Source: Effrenium voratum
Taxonomy: Eukaryota; Sar; Dinophyceae; Suessiales; Symbiodiniaceae
Assembly (NCBI GenBank): GCA_963377175.1
Contig: CAUJNA010000846.1
Span: forward strand, 445,983 to 509,982
DNA length: 64,000 nt
Direction of reading: 5' to 3'
Position numbers and translations under genes: made by a program. A model generated the notes under the pieces. It ran no database searches, was not told the origin of the DNA, and was given only the letters and a program-made list of their open reading frames with translations. Below are positions 13,401-28,400 of the stretch, one piece after another. Numbering within the stretch: the first letter of the stretch is position 1; each line of letters begins with the position of its first letter.

Positions 13401-16400
13401 GTGGCTTTTGTGGACCCACCCTGTAGGACCCTTAGGATATTACAAAGAGTGCTGCAGGATTACTGAAAAAGGACCACTAAACCCTGAAACCCTAAAAAGC
13501 TGACAGGGTGGCTGGGAGCCCAGATTTCTGGTTGGCCTTGTCCCTTGCCCTATTGCCCCGGTTTTTAGAACACGTGGCTCTCATTTCGGATCTGCGTCCT
13601 GGAAGGTCTTGATGAACTGCACGATGCAGGGATGGTAGCACTGCGCATTGACCTCTGCGGAACTTCTTCCCTTCGAAGCGCCACAAGGGGAACCAGTACA
13701 GACAGGCGTCCTACTGATGGCTGCGAAATCCAGAGATCGCACCACGAAATGAAACCATGGTGGCAACCATAAGTTGTTGGTATTTGCATGAGAATCATCG
13801 GAAACCAGGGTTTCTGAGGTGGTGCGAAATGGATTTCGCAACCATCCACAGTATTGGTCCTTGAACACACAGCGCTTGCGCCAACAAATACACACACACA
13901 TAAATTTGACGCAGGTTCTACCTTTCTAACCCAACTAAAGGGCACGGATCCCTTTCTTGGGGAGAAAATGCCACATATTCGACCTGCCTGGTTTTGAATT
14001 TCGGGCAAGGAGACACGCCTCCCTCGCTTGTCGAACCCCGAAGGTTGGTTTCCGTTTGTCTTCCCTTTAGCCAAAGCCTGCTTGTCTTTACAAACATGCA
14101 AGATAGACCATGCCTCGGCCAAAATAGGGAAATCTTGCAAAGATGGAGGTTGACCCTTTGGCGTGCCTTTAATTACCAACCAGAAAGGAGACCACAATTT
14201 GGTGTGTGCCTTTCTTTTGAGGACCCCTCAAATGGATTTTGGTGTTCCTTTCGATTTCCCTTCCAAACCACACAAAGGAGGTACCGTCAACACAAATGAT
14301 TTTGAGAACGCCCCGCTCATTTATCCCAAAAGAGACGTGCCACTTTGTCTGTGTGGTTGCATTTGTTCTATGTAAACCGAGTGATGCATCATCGCTATTC
14401 TAATGCTTTGAGGTGGGCTGGTTGCTTGCATGGAGGCTAAATATGCTCCCTGGGATTCAGTTGCTACCATTTTTTCAAAGGGGGTTTATATAACCACCAT
14501 TATTTACTGAAGGAATTTCAGCATCCAAATTGCGTCAGCCATTCTTTGATGGGGGTTGAACCCTAGGGCACTGATACGGGGACATATACTGCCCTGATCC
14601 CCTTATATGTGTAGTATGTGTCATGCAGTCAGGGCATCCGTGAATCTATTCTCTGGTTGGTCTTTGTGATTCTATGTCTTTTCCCTGGTCAGTGTTCTCG
14701 GGGGTTTAAACATTTAATTTCGTGGTTTTGAATATGTCCTTTGACTGCTTTCTGGTACTAGGTCCTCCAGGGGGAAAAAGGCACTACTGGGGGACCTAGG
14801 GTAGGTTCCTCTGTAAGTGCCACTTTTGGGAGGTCCCAAAAGTGAAATTGAGGGCTGCAGCCACCAAGGGTCTTGAAGAACCGTCTTCTCTTGGTGTCCT
14901 TTCGGGACCATTCACACTTGAGCCATAATCAAAATGGTGCACCCAGAATCCTGCGAAGAATGGACAAGGCGGCTGCGCCCATTTATGGTTCGGATTGGCC
15001 CTTACTAACCTTCATCTACCCGGGTTTTGATTGTGGCTCAATTGGTGATTTTGCACCCCCCCAAATCGCAATTAATAATAACCCCATATTCATCAACCCC
15101 TGCTTTTTCGTATCTGGCAGGTGCTTTTCGCTGGGACAAAAAAACAACAACCACTTCAGGGGAACGGTCCCCGCCCCAGCCGTGGCTCGTTTGGCGCCCG
15201 TTCCCCCCAAAAAAATAACCGGCGCGCCCGATGCCACGCCCGATGCCACGTTTGCCTCGCGCTCCATGACGATGGCGCGCTCTTGGCGGCCTTTCACCAC
15301 CTCGGTGAATGTAACAAATGGCCATGAGTCAAAATCCAAATCGTACCCCCAACGAACATCCCAATCCAACCACTAAAATAAAGCCTAAACTGGGTGGTGA
15401 ATTCACCTACCAAAAATGGTTGATACCACAACAGTTTTGACCACCACAGCCAAATAACAGCCCCCAAACCCAGTAGATCCCAACACCCATCTACCATCGT
15501 TGAGAGCCCCAAAAAACGGGTTCCTTAGGCCTAGGGCCTGGGGGACCCCTTAAACCAATTCCCCCCTTTTTGTTCCTTTTTTTCGGGCCTTGAATGGGTG
15601 CCAAAGCCAGTGGATCCTAAAACCGGGGGTGCTGGTGCCTGGAGCCGGTCCCGAACCCCTCTCAGCCCGCAGTGGATCCCAGGCAATGCAATCAGCAGCC
15701 CGCCATGTTCCCCTTTGGTTTTCGGCTGGCTTTTCGCCTTGCTGACCTATACAGCGATATGGAATCAACGGGAAAGTGCATGGACAAACCAAACAACACG
15801 AAAGACAGAACCACCAGGAACATGGAACATGGGCTCCATAAATGCCCAAGGCTTCTATGTACTTGCATAGTTAGCCAACTGAAGAATCCTGTTGCCTGTG
15901 GCGAAACGTCTGGGATATGCTGGGTGCGGGAATGAAATAACAACTCGTGGCCCCAGAGAAGACTCCCTCATGCACGGTTGAAGTGCCATACTGTGGATGG
16001 ACGAAATCTACTTCGCACCACCTACGAAACCCTCGAACGATGATTCCTTTTGCACATACAACAAACGTTGTTGTTTCCACCATGGCTTCTGAACGGTGGA
16101 GCGAGAGACGGATTTCGATTTCAACCATCCACAGTATCAAGATGGCAAGTACAAAAAGCAAAGAAATCGCATGGGGCCAGCTCAGTCATGATATGCACAG
16201 CAAACAAAAACACTCAACCCTCTCACGGGTTGGCTGGCCCACCATCCAGGCAACAAACAAGCCGGCCATTGCAGATTCCAAACTAAAAACACGTTGGAAC
16301 CATCCCCAATCATGTAGAAAGGCTTCTAGCAGACCTCATTGAACATGGCGGAATATGCTACATGCGCAACACAAATTTATCTGATTGAACAAACTGGTCC

Positions 16401-19400
16401 CTCAGTGGATACCTTACTTTATCTTATCCCTCCTTTGATTCAAGGTGAGTTACTTTTGCGTTGCTTTAATGGCACACCCAAGATTGAACTGCTGATTTTG
16501 TGGGACCCATTTCCGTGCTTGATTACAAACACACACACACACACACTGAACCCCAACTTGAGATTTGAACTTCTATTTTCTTAAGCCTGGAAGAAACAAC
16601 GTATTTCCAGTAACATATTCTTGAGCAAATGGAAGCAACTATTGTTCTCTCGTCATGTTAGTCAAGGGCAAACATGATCTCCGATGGTCTCAAAGATTCA
16701 CCCAGTCATGGCCAATCAACTGGGTTCAAAGTGATCCTCTAAACAGGCTGCCCGTTTTCAGATCCCCTGCTACAAGTGACTAACTTGTGGGTTAAACTCG
16801 GAAACTACCGCCAAACCAACTAAAAAACTACAAAGCTCAGGCACCGGATGGCTGGGAGGGAGCCACCAAGAAAATTGCGGTTTAGAGGAAAACCAAACCA
16901 CGCAACAGCATTTTGGCACATCATACTGACCGCGGAATTTTGTTCCCCAGTTCTATCAATGGGTGTTCCCCTCCAAAAGTGATGAGATCCCACTACATGG
17001 GGACACCCCCCTATTAAATTCACCAACCCGGGATGTATTAATCCGGGGTCAACGTCTTTTTTTTCACAAGCCGGCCGGGGATTTCTAATGAAACTTGCTT
17101 GCTGTTGACCCCTCTGCAAAGAAAAATAACTTTTTGTGGGTTTAATGGAAAACCCCTTGATTTCCCAAAAGTTAAAGTCTAAAGATCCAACACATTCAAT
17201 AGCAATCAAGTGAACGGCGAGCAGTTTTCGACGCCTGCGCTTTCTTCACGCACTTCAAGGCGTACTGCGGCGCATCCTGCCGCGGTGGATGCTCTAAGGG
17301 GTCATGGACCCATTTTTAAAGGGTCCTCAGGGAGACTCCAGGTACCCTCAAAAGACACAACCAACTAGGGCAAGGGCACAAAACAAAACTGGGCATTCCT
17401 CTGCCGTGATTGACCACGGGCTTACGGTTGAGTATAACACATGCTCCGTGGAGAACGCAGCAAGCAGCATTCCAGTTTTTTTAAACAGGAAGTACTTCCA
17501 GGGTTTCATTTCCTCATTCCACCTAAGAAACCCTAGAATGATATGATCCCCTGTACATACCAACAACCGTTATGGTTTCCCATGGTGTCTTGGGTGGTGC
17601 GAAATGGATTTCGTCCACAGTATCTGCCTTCCGAGCTCATGGGCTGCATACTTTTCGGGAAGCATGCGGACCCCGGATTAAACCCGGCAGATAGGCCTGG
17701 AGTCTCCCTAAGGACCCTTCAAAAATGGATCCATGACCCCTTTATTTTGGGTAACGGCCCTATTTTTAAAGGGTCATGGAGACTCCAGGGGGCTGCGTTT
17801 CCTCTAAAGTGAAGGATTCTCCTCTTAAATGGGACAGCCCCACAGAAACATCAACCCGGGCTTGGTGAATCCGGCGTTTCCATTATCTTAATGGCAACCA
17901 AAGAGCTCAGACCTTTTGTTGGCCACTGAGGACGTGAATCCGTAGTCCCCAGACCTCCCGTGCTGTTCGGGGTTTTGAGGCGAAGGGGACTCCTCAAAAG
18001 GCTCTCTGGTATATTGCCATGTCTTAGAAGGGATAGCCTCAAAACGAGATACACCCTATGGGTTGCTTCTGATGTCCCTTTTATCCCGCGTCTAAGTTGT
18101 TAGCGTCAGAACAAGACACACACACCCATACTAGGTCCTCCAGTAGCGAGCTTAGAATAGGGGTATTCTTTGTTTCTGTAGTCTATTTTAGTAGGGGAAC
18201 CCTCCCAAAAAAAAGGGTAAAAGGGCACTACGGGGGGGACCTAGCTACCATAATAGGTTTCAGCCAACCGTTGGAGCGCAGAGTTTTCTTGAGTCAAAAC
18301 TCGCTTCGACTTCGCCTTTGCTCGAAATCTAGCTGGGGGCGGGGTAAGACCGCTTCTTTTGAAGGGGGTGTACGACAAGTAAAGCAAAACAAGTACACCA
18401 GGTTCCAAATGGTCCGAAAGAGGAATGCAAGGGGCTTCCGATATTATTCTCGTCTAAAATGGTTCAAACCTTCAAAAAGTGACACGAAAGTCAGAATCCG
18501 AACTCAGGAAGTGAGACAAATTTCCACACCCAGACGTCGAAGCCCCCCCTTCCCCACACTCCCCTCCTCCCCCCATGCCCCCCCATACTGTACCTCTCCC
18601 CATCTCCCCCACACTCCCCTCCTCCCCCCATCCCCCGCCCATGCCTCCATGCCCCCCCCCCCTACCCCCTACCCCCTACTCTCTCTCTCTCTCTACCTAC
18701 CTATCTATCTTTTTGTCCATCGAACTATTTATCCATCTCTGTGTCCCTCTACATATCTATCCACCCTACCGCATCATCCCCCTACCCCCTACCCCCCTAC
18801 CCCCCACCCCCTACCCCCTGCCCCCTGCCCCCTACCCCGCACCCCCTACCCCCTGCCCCCTGCCCCCTACCCCCTACCCCCTCCCCCCTACCCCCTACCC
18901 CTGCCGTCTCTCCGTCTCCCGCCTTCTTGCCCTTCGGGGTCACCAGGCGCACCACCCCGAAGGTGCCGCGGCCCACCACCGCTTTGCACTGGCGAAGCGC
19001 TGAAACCGACCGAAGCCGAGGCTCGTTGAGGAAAAATGGGTCCAAACCACTTAGGGGAAAGCTGATAATAATTGAAAGGGCATAGGCACACAAAAACCAG
19101 ATGTGGATCCAAAGGGCCCCGCGATTCCCCAACAGCAAGCTTGAGAGAACTTGGGCGATGTCCTAAATAAAGTGATTCGCCCTCAAGCGGGCCCTCAAAA
19201 ATGACACCAAATCTGACAGATCCGACTCCAAGTGAACTGGTTGCTTCGCCCCAAAGGACAAAAGGGTCCTTTGGTCTGTTGGTCTTTCAGTCTCCCTTGA
19301 TGGTTTTGAGCCTGCTGGTTCTGAGGTTCCGAGGGGCTTCTCATTTAGCCTCCACAATAACCAGCGGTGCAAATGGTCAAATCACTGGGCTCCAAACCAC

Positions 19401-22400
19401 CCATCTAATAAAAACTGGAACAAAACACATGGGAGTCCGGAATCCATGGTCTGATTCTTTGAACCAATTTTGCCAATCCATTGGGGGTAACTGAAGTTTA
19501 GCAATTTCGGGCACCCTTTCCTTTCGCTGAATGTCGTGAAATTCAAGCAATCCAAACCTCCAGTCAAGCAATCCAAACCTCCAGTGACCCGGTTCCCCAT
19601 TTCAAGTGAGACACCCACAAAATACAAAGGGAAGACAACTCAAACTATACTCACACTCACTGGGTGTGCTTGGCGATTACGAGCCACTACAGTGGTGTTG
19701 CTCCCCTGTGTTGCTGTGTTGCTCCCCTCAATAAATGGGACCCTCAATAAAGACACGCCCACAAAATGAAAGCCAACATTGAAATTCTAAGTGCCAAAAA
19801 AAAGTCTGCCCCCACCCTCCATTAAACAAAGAAACAAATTTGCTAAGCGGCTTGGTTTCCCTTCAACGCTCAAAAGAGGTACAGTACGCGGAAAACCGTT
19901 TTCCCGGAAAGGCTTCCCGAGAATACCCTGCCCCACAAAGCAGTGGCCCTTTAAACCAACCCAGGAAAAGGTGCCCAAAAACACACAGCTTGCTTTTAAA
20001 CCCAAGCCAAAACACACAGATTCCTTTTTAAACGAACCAACAAAAGGTACCAAACGCGAAAGCACCAGCAAGCGCACACGCGCGAACGCCGGACACAACC
20101 GTGTCCAGGCCTGCAAGTCGGAGATGGAGAGATTCAGATCCTGGAGTTCGGAATCGGAAAGGGTGGTGGGCTAAGCCAAATGACCCAAATTGCTTGGACA
20201 ACCCCCCCCCAAAAAAAAACAAAACGGTTCAGGCAGACCAATCCAAATTGGGTCAACTTTTTTTGGGAGGAGAACCCAGCAATTGTTTGTAGAGGCCCTC
20301 ATAACAATTTTACAACCCCAAGCCCAGATGTTGTGGGGAATTTGGATGGCCACCCTTCTCGTCCTCTCAACAAGACAGTAGAATACCAGCAGTATTGTCA
20401 GCGACTCATATTCCCATTAGCCTCAACGAATCAGTGGGACTTAGTCAAGTTAAGGGCTATCAAGCACCAAAGTTTAAACCGGGTGCTTTCTTTTTGTCGA
20501 CAACGCATCTGCCATCGTTTCTCAGATGCCCAGTGGCTATGGGAAAAAAAAGGGGCCTCCTGTGGTTGAGTTTAAAGGGAACCCTTCCCCCCAAAAAAAA
20601 AGGAAACAGGGGCTGAATCCGCTGGGCAGCTGGAACTCCCAAACTTGAAACAAAGCAAACAGACGTGACTGGGCTGTGCTCAGCTTCCCTGCGAAAAGTG
20701 AATCACTTTTAGTGGGTTAAATGGAACCTACCACTAAAACCCCTTAAAAAACAAAACTTGAGGGGATGGCTGGGAACCACCAAGATGAAAGGTCCTTGTG
20801 GAGGTAGCCCGGTCGCAAATGCGAGCACAAAGCCGGCTGTCTTTTAACCTTGCATATCCAAGTTGGGGCTGGTTCCCCCATTCAAAATTAATGTCTCCAC
20901 CGCCAATCTTTTTAAACAAGCACGCCCCCCCCCCCCCCCCCCCCCCCCCCCACCCCCCAATTTTCGGGCCCCACGTCTGCTGGTGTTCGGAAGAAGGATC
21001 CTCATGGGAAATTTGGCCCTAGACGGCTGGAATTGAAACTTGTACCATCAGTGTCCCCCAAAAAATTGGCGCTTTGGATTGGTGAGTTGCAGAAGGCTCT
21101 GCAAGGACCAGGGGTCAAATCCCCAGATGGGTGCCTACGAATATGCGAAACACATGCTTGTCCTTAGCCGCAGCTGGAGTTGATTAGGCGGCCTTTAACC
21201 CACCCAAACTCAGATAAATCTAGTTCAGGACTTGATGCTTCGACCACCCAAAGGGGCACAAGTATAGGGACCCCTGGCAACTTGAGCATTTCTGACCAAG
21301 TGTTGCTGAAACAGGCTCGCCATCCTGGGGAAACATAGGGACTCATAGACACTCACCCACTAAACTCAACTAATTGTGGCTAAAGGGGCAAGTACCCTAA
21401 CAACTTGAGCACTTGCGCATTTCCGACCAATGTGGAAACTGGTTGGAAACAAATCGGCACGGCTTGAAAACGACTCCAGCCGGTCGAATCCGAGTCGAGT
21501 AAAACAAGAATCAACGCGCGCGCCTGCAACTGCATCCGGCGCTCGAGCTCGTCCCGGAAGTGCCCCACGATCTGGAAGAACTCCTTGGCGTTTCGGGCTT
21601 CTCTTTCTCCTCCACTTGCTTGAGTCTCGTGAAAACCCAGTAGTGAGAGGTTTCCTTTCAATCCAACAGGGGAAAACCTAACATATTCTTAACCAAATGG
21701 AAGTTCCGGTGCGAGAGCTAGGGAATGAGACATGGAATGAACCGGTGGTGGGATTCCCTTGTAAAGGAAACCCCAATCGGGGATGTCCTTTTTTTCCCCG
21801 GGATGATTCCATGTCTCATTTCCTGAGCACCAAGCTGTTCATTCCCAGATGCCAGGTATAGCCCTTGCATAGGTTCCAAAGCCCAGGTCCCAGTTACAAT
21901 GGTGGGTAATCAATCATGATCCTTTTATAGCAGTGGATGCCAGGTATAAAAAGCCCTTGAATAGGTCATGACCCTTTTTAGCTATTGAAGCGGGGTTCTT
22001 TGGCTTGTCTATGCATGGAATCGCCGCAATGGAGATGGGTAAATATGAGCTTGTCTTTCGTTAGGGCAACCCCAAAATGGTGGCTGTAACCCACGGGGGG
22101 AACCCACAAAAAGACACAGCCGAATTCGGAATCGCCGTGCTTTTTTCGCGAGAGAACCTAAGCCCCCCTCCCCGAGATAATGGAAAGGCTCTAAAAACCC
22201 TGGCGGCTCTTGGATTGGCTCGAAGCTTTCTAGGATTTAGATTAATACTGTGGATGGGCGAAATCCTGCACTACCCAAGACACCATGGGAAACCATTGTC
22301 CGTTGGTGAAATCATACCATTCCAAAGTTTCTTAGGTTGTGCAGGATTTTGTCCATCCACAGTAGGAAGGCTAGGATCACTCAGAAATGCAGCAATGCAT

Positions 22401-25400
22401 GGAGGACGCAGATGCCCAAACGCCCATTTCAACTTGAATGTCCATGTTCAACCCCAAACCTCGCAGTGGTTGTTGGCAAGCCCTTGCAGAAGGTAACCGG
22501 GACACCATCATATCAGTATCCAGCTGGGGTTACGCAGGTGTTGTCTTTGTTTCCATTTAGAAAGGTGCCATTTTGGGTAGCAGTTTTTTGAGCCACAGTC
22601 ATGCAACCTAGAGGTAAAACAAGAACAAGCGCACACACACACACACATCATGGGCTATTCTAGTGGTCACTACATGCACTAATCATTCAAGCCTTCATCC
22701 TTGGGTGGAATGCGAAGGCGGTGGAAGCTAGAAGCAACACTAGCGTTTACCCGGATTAAGAAACCCCAATTTGTTAGGGGTTCTCTCTGGGTTTAGTGGG
22801 GAATCCCTCACCCCCCCAACTGTGGATGGACAAAATCCTGCACAACCTAAGAAATGCTGGAATGATGCTTCCCCTATAAAGCAAACCGCGAAAGGACGGC
22901 AAACATGATATCCAATGCTGCGGAGCACCATTAGGAGGAACCGAAACTCCGTTGAGGACCCTCCTCCTCTTTTTGGGTGTCTCGTGTTTTTTGTAGGGGA
23001 GTGTAAAAGGGTTGGCCTCAAGGGGAGCCTACGGACAAACAAGTCTACCTACCAGGACCATCGAATGATTGCTTGTGCTGGCCAATGGGATTTTGAACAT
23101 AGTGCTGGTGTGAAACAACCTCCATGATTCGAAGTGTTGTTCCCTGCGATTCAACCATCGCTTGCCGCGAAAACCACATGGTTCCTCTTGGATTTGGGTG
23201 CTTTTCTGGGAAGATTCAAGCCCTGTGTTCAGAATAGTAAAGGACCCCTGCTTGAAGGGCATGTTCGGGCCTATGCACGCCCCGAGTGTGTCTTTGTTGC
23301 CTTTATTGGGCGTTCTCCAATTGAACACCAACAGGAAACCATCCAACTTGGGGGGTCCCCAATTTTGAGACAAATGTCACTTCCTGAGTGGATTGCCAAA
23401 AACAAGTCCAAACTCGTTATTTACCACTAAACTGGTTTTCCAAAAAAGTTCAAAGTCCAGGAACTCAGGAAGTGAAAGACCCATATGACAATCTTGATAG
23501 AACCGAAAAAGAGCTCGCCCTCGGAGAATCCAGCAGGACTCCAGCTTGGCTCCGTGAGACATACAAAACCAGAGAGGTCCGTCATTTTTCGGATGCGGTA
23601 CCTGTGTTTTGGCGGGTTTTGCAGGAACACCACCATTTTGGAGAGATCCCTAAAAGAAGGACACACCCAAAATAAGTCATGAGTACAGGGGCCTCTCTTG
23701 AGCAAGCAGTCTAATCTTTTGTAGATCGCACGTGTAATGGAAAAGCGATTTGTTTCCAAAAGGTCTAACGGGCCAGTCGGTCACACCAAAGACCAACCGC
23801 GAGTATAGGAAAAACCATTAGCGACTACTTAGCCTCTTGTGTTGCTTGTGCTTGGCCACTTTCTGACACTTTCGAATCAACCCTGGACGATGTTGCGACA
23901 TGCCCCAAATTATCTGTACTCTCAACCGCCACAACTGGAACCATGATGATGTAGGACGGTTCGTAGAGTGCTCAGAGTTTGGGCTCATTTCCCCTCACTG
24001 GAGCAGGTGTGAGATGACTGTGAGAATAGCAAAACCATGGGCGGGCAAAACAACAGATTTCCCCAATAAAACCACAGACCGCACAGACCAGCTAAGGGAT
24101 GTCCACCACTAAGTGTCCGTGTTTGAGAAAGAGGCAGCTTTACCTTAGGTGCTGGGACTGAGCATTTCTGGGTGAACTCATTTGCCCCAAGGACACGGAA
24201 AATTTAAAACACCGCAACCACATCTCTAGGCGACCCACATCGGCGTCCAGCACTAGGCAGATGCACTCGTCCAAGGCCTGACCGATTTTACTTGGTTACT
24301 TGACTAGGTCCTCCAGTAGAGAGGTTCGAATAAGGGTACCTAGAGAGGTGAGAATCAGTTGGTACCAACTTTTTCTGTAGTCTATTTTAGTACGGGAAAC
24401 CCTCCCAACCAAAAAAAATAAACGGTAAAAGGGCGCCTAGCCGGGGGACCTAGTTAAGCCTTGTTTGAGGGACGCTCGTCCTCGGGGTGTTTGACAGCTG
24501 TAAAGGTTCCGATTCAATACTCCCCAAATTGTCGGCCATATCATTCCGACGGTTTTTGTTGACCATGACATATACGATGTGTCTTTTTGTTGAAGATACC
24601 CCTTTTGGGCTGGGTTGATAGGGAAAACAAAAGGACAACCACACCCATATGAACCAGGCACAATATTCGTGGTTCCCAAAATTGAATTGTCCAAACTCTC
24701 TTCTCGTCCCCTCCAGAAGCAAAATCAGCTGCAACACATGGTCAGGTACTCATATATGATTTGAAGGGCAACCTTTAGCAAACATCATTGCATGGATTGA
24801 TTTCCACTCTGCATTCGTGGAGTCTTCCCGGTTCACCCTATCGGTATGTTTTCTTTGAGGATACCCGTTTGGGGTTGGTTCAAAGGGAATTCAACGGGAA
24901 GCCTCCCAATTTGGGTGTACAATTTCCTCATTTAAGACAAACCCACATATGGATGTGGCTCAAAATTGAACAGGAGGGGTTACACAAGTTGCGGTACCCA
25001 TGTTTCCACAGGGCAACCCATTTTAGACTTCCGCTTTTCTGGTTGCAGCCGTCTCTGGGCGATTTACTGCGAGCGCTCCCCTTCCTCTGGCTCCGCATTT
25101 GCGCTTCATTCGACCTGAACTGGGTCCAGAGACGTTAGAAGAAGTTGGTGCCCGATTTTGTTTCGGTTTTGTCTATTTTAGTAGGGGAACCGAATCTCCC
25201 CCAAGGAAACGGTAAAAGTTGGCACCTAGCTGGGTGACCTGGTGAAATACGGAAGTGTCAATCTACCACGAGCAGTGGTTGAAAATCATTGCCCATGCCA
25301 AGCTGCTGACGTGTGTCTTTGTGTTTGAGGGAATTTCCTTGGGCGTGGTTTTCAAGAAACCTAGAGTCTCCATGACTTTCAAAATGGCGTCATTACCCAA

Positions 25401-28400
25401 AATACAGGGGTCATGGACCCATTTTTATTTCGGGTCATGAACACTGAAATTAAATCTATTTCACGAAAGGACCACGTTTCTTGCTGGTTTTTGAGCAGGG
25501 AATGAGACTTGGCATGACCTGCTCCAAACCCATGGCGTGGTGTCGACTTTCTTCGGGAATCTCCCGCTTCATTCCCGGCTACCTCTCGCAGCAAGTTTTT
25601 CGCGGGGGGAAAAAGTAGGTCCAAACCCACACTCCATTGCGCCAAGCTTTCTATATGGGGCCATTTTGGTTGGGGTCCGGTTTTCCATTTTTGGCGTCAT
25701 GATGTTGGCCCCGTTTTTCATTAACCCCTGTGTAATATGGGGGTGTCCAGCAGGGTTTCGTGGGGATTTAGACCACTTTTGGACCATCCCATCAATAACT
25801 TGGGGTTAACTAATATGTCAACATTACTGTGGATGGTTGTGAATCCATTTTGAACCACCTAAAATCCAAGAAACCATGGTTGGAGCCCTTCTTTGTTGTT
25901 ATTTACAGGGTAATCATCAGTCCAGGGTTTCTTAGGTGCGAAGCTTCCTAAAACCTACATGGGACCTTTATCATGAGACCTGAGAGGGCGGGTCTTCCTT
26001 GGTAGCCTCAGGCGACTCTGGTGCCAAGGGCCTGTCCGGGATGGTCTAAGTCACTAACCCCAAGTCAAAGGGTTGACTTGGAACAGCTGGCTGTGCATGT
26101 TGATGGGGAACAGCCTGAAAAACTGCGGGGTGGTTCCATACACCAACATCTAAGTCGTGTCCACTAAGCAACCCATCTTCTTGGAACAGCTCTGGCCTCA
26201 TTATATTACCATCAAAGTCACCCCCGTTCAGTGGTGGGTTAAAGGGAAACAACCGATTCCATTTTCTGACTTTGCTAACCCCCAGAAACCGTCAAAACAA
26301 TGACCCCATGAGCTGGCTGTGCAGGTTGATACAGCCTGCAAAACTGCGGGGTGGTTCCATGCATCCACATCTAAGTCGTGCCCACCAAGGAACCCATCTT
26401 CTTTCGGGCCCCTGAGCCCTAAGCTAGGCGAGATCATCCATGTTCAGAGAGTTGGGGAGGGAGATTTCATCCATGGGATAGGGGTTTCCATAACGTCAAG
26501 TTTTGGCAGTTTGACACCCAACAAAAAAGAACTCAAACAACAGCACACCCAAACGGGGCTTCTCCAGCTAGGGGTTCCCTAAAATCGCTAGATTCCTTTT
26601 GTTTCCCTTTCAATGCCAACTAAAAGGGGGTGGGAAATGCATTTGAGAAACTCCTTGAAACCCAACATGAGATGTGACTTCGTTTTCGTGCCGTGTTTGG
26701 AGGTTGCCTCGCAGGCAAAACAAAAAGGAAGCCATTTTGAGGGTGCACCATTCCTCCGTTTGTAATTCCCCTGGGAAAAAAGTATGTCCAGTAGTGATAG
26801 GGAAAATAACAAAAATCTTAAGCAAATGGAAGATGGGCATGGATTTGAATCAGGAGTTTGCAAGCATTTACTGAGCTTTTCTTGCCATCAACAGAAGCAC
26901 TACTTCGCCGGCGCCTTGCGCGCTGCTTTATCGAGAAACACACAGAAACTTCAAGCCTCAGCCAGACTCTGGTCAATTGCTACTCGGTTTGGTCTTTCCT
27001 CGGCCTTGCCTGAAGCGCTCTGCGCATCCATTTATCACTTGAGAGACGGACCGAAAGCTGGCAATGCTACATCCGCCGAACGTCGCAACGCAGCCGCCAC
27101 CAAATTGACACGCTGCAACTCCCGAAGGTCTGCTCGCAAAGCCTGCAAGACCTCAGTGCTTGCCTGCTCAATCTGCCGGTCGATTTGCTGAACCAGCTTG
27201 CAAACGAGAGCCCACAGTGTGTCACGAGGCGAAGCGGAGTCCATGCTTGCAAACAGTAGATGGGTATGCATTTAATTACATCATTTATAAGTGGCTAAAA
27301 ATTAAACAGGAGGGGTTACGCAGGTTTTGGTCCATGTTTCCACTTACCAGGGCAACCCATTTTGGAATTCCGAATTTTTTGAGCCACAGCCATTTAGGTG
27401 GGTTGTGTCCACCACCGGATTTAGCCAGATGGAAGCATTTGAGGCCTGCCCAAGTGGGACCCGCCTTTTGGCACCCAGGTCCTACGCCTGGGGTAGGTCT
27501 TTGGTTCCCAATGGAATCGAGGGATAGGCAGGGTTCCACTTCAAGGGAATTCTGTGGAAGGCTGAAATCGAAATCCGCGAGTCTCGCACCACCCAAGACA
27601 CCATGGTTGAAACCATCAGGTTTGTTGGTATTTACGTTGGGGATCATATCATTCTAGGGTTTCTGAACGGTGGTGCAGGACTTCGTCCATCCACAGTAGC
27701 TTTCGGTAGACTGAAACTCAGGGTGATTGAGTTACCCAAGCGAGACACGTCAAATGCCTAGGCGACCTTTTGGAGAAAGACCTCATAGCCCTGGTACATG
27801 GTTTATAAAGCCAACATCTAAACCAGTAGAACCAATATGAACCCATCTATTTCGTTGACCGAACCAATCTAAAAAAGGACAGCTACGGGTGGATGCCCTA
27901 CATATTACAAGTAGGGAACAAGGGAAACCCCTGTAAATCCCGTGGTTTGTGGTTGGTTTACTTGCGATATGTAAGGCATCCACCGGATGGACGAAATCCA
28001 CTTCGGAACACCTAAGAAACCCTCGAATGCTGCGATTCCCCAGCGTGAATACCAACAAACCATGGTTTCTGAGCTGCGGTTTTCGAAATGGATTTCGATT
28101 TCAACCATCCACAGTTGTGGTCCAAACACATGGATATTGCAAGGGAGCAAGGGAAACCCAATGTAAATTCCTATGGTTTGTGGTTGCTTTGCTTGCAATA
28201 TTTGGAAAACCTAAGAACCCATGCAAAACCATGGTTTGTTGGCATTGACAGGGGAATCATACCATTCGAGGGTTTCTGAAGGTGGTTTTCGAAAAGCGGA
28301 TTTCGATGTCAACCATCCACAGCTGTGTTCCAACCAAAATGGGCAAGCTTTGGTGGCTACCGTGGATGCCCGAAATATTGCATGTATGGCTCATGCTTGG

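Noticed and set aside
22550..22600. Spliced-leader relic (GCCATTTTGG) in the plus strand
   Set aside because: Only the common core matches; the GGCTCAAG end is missing. The same holds near 25660 and 38890.
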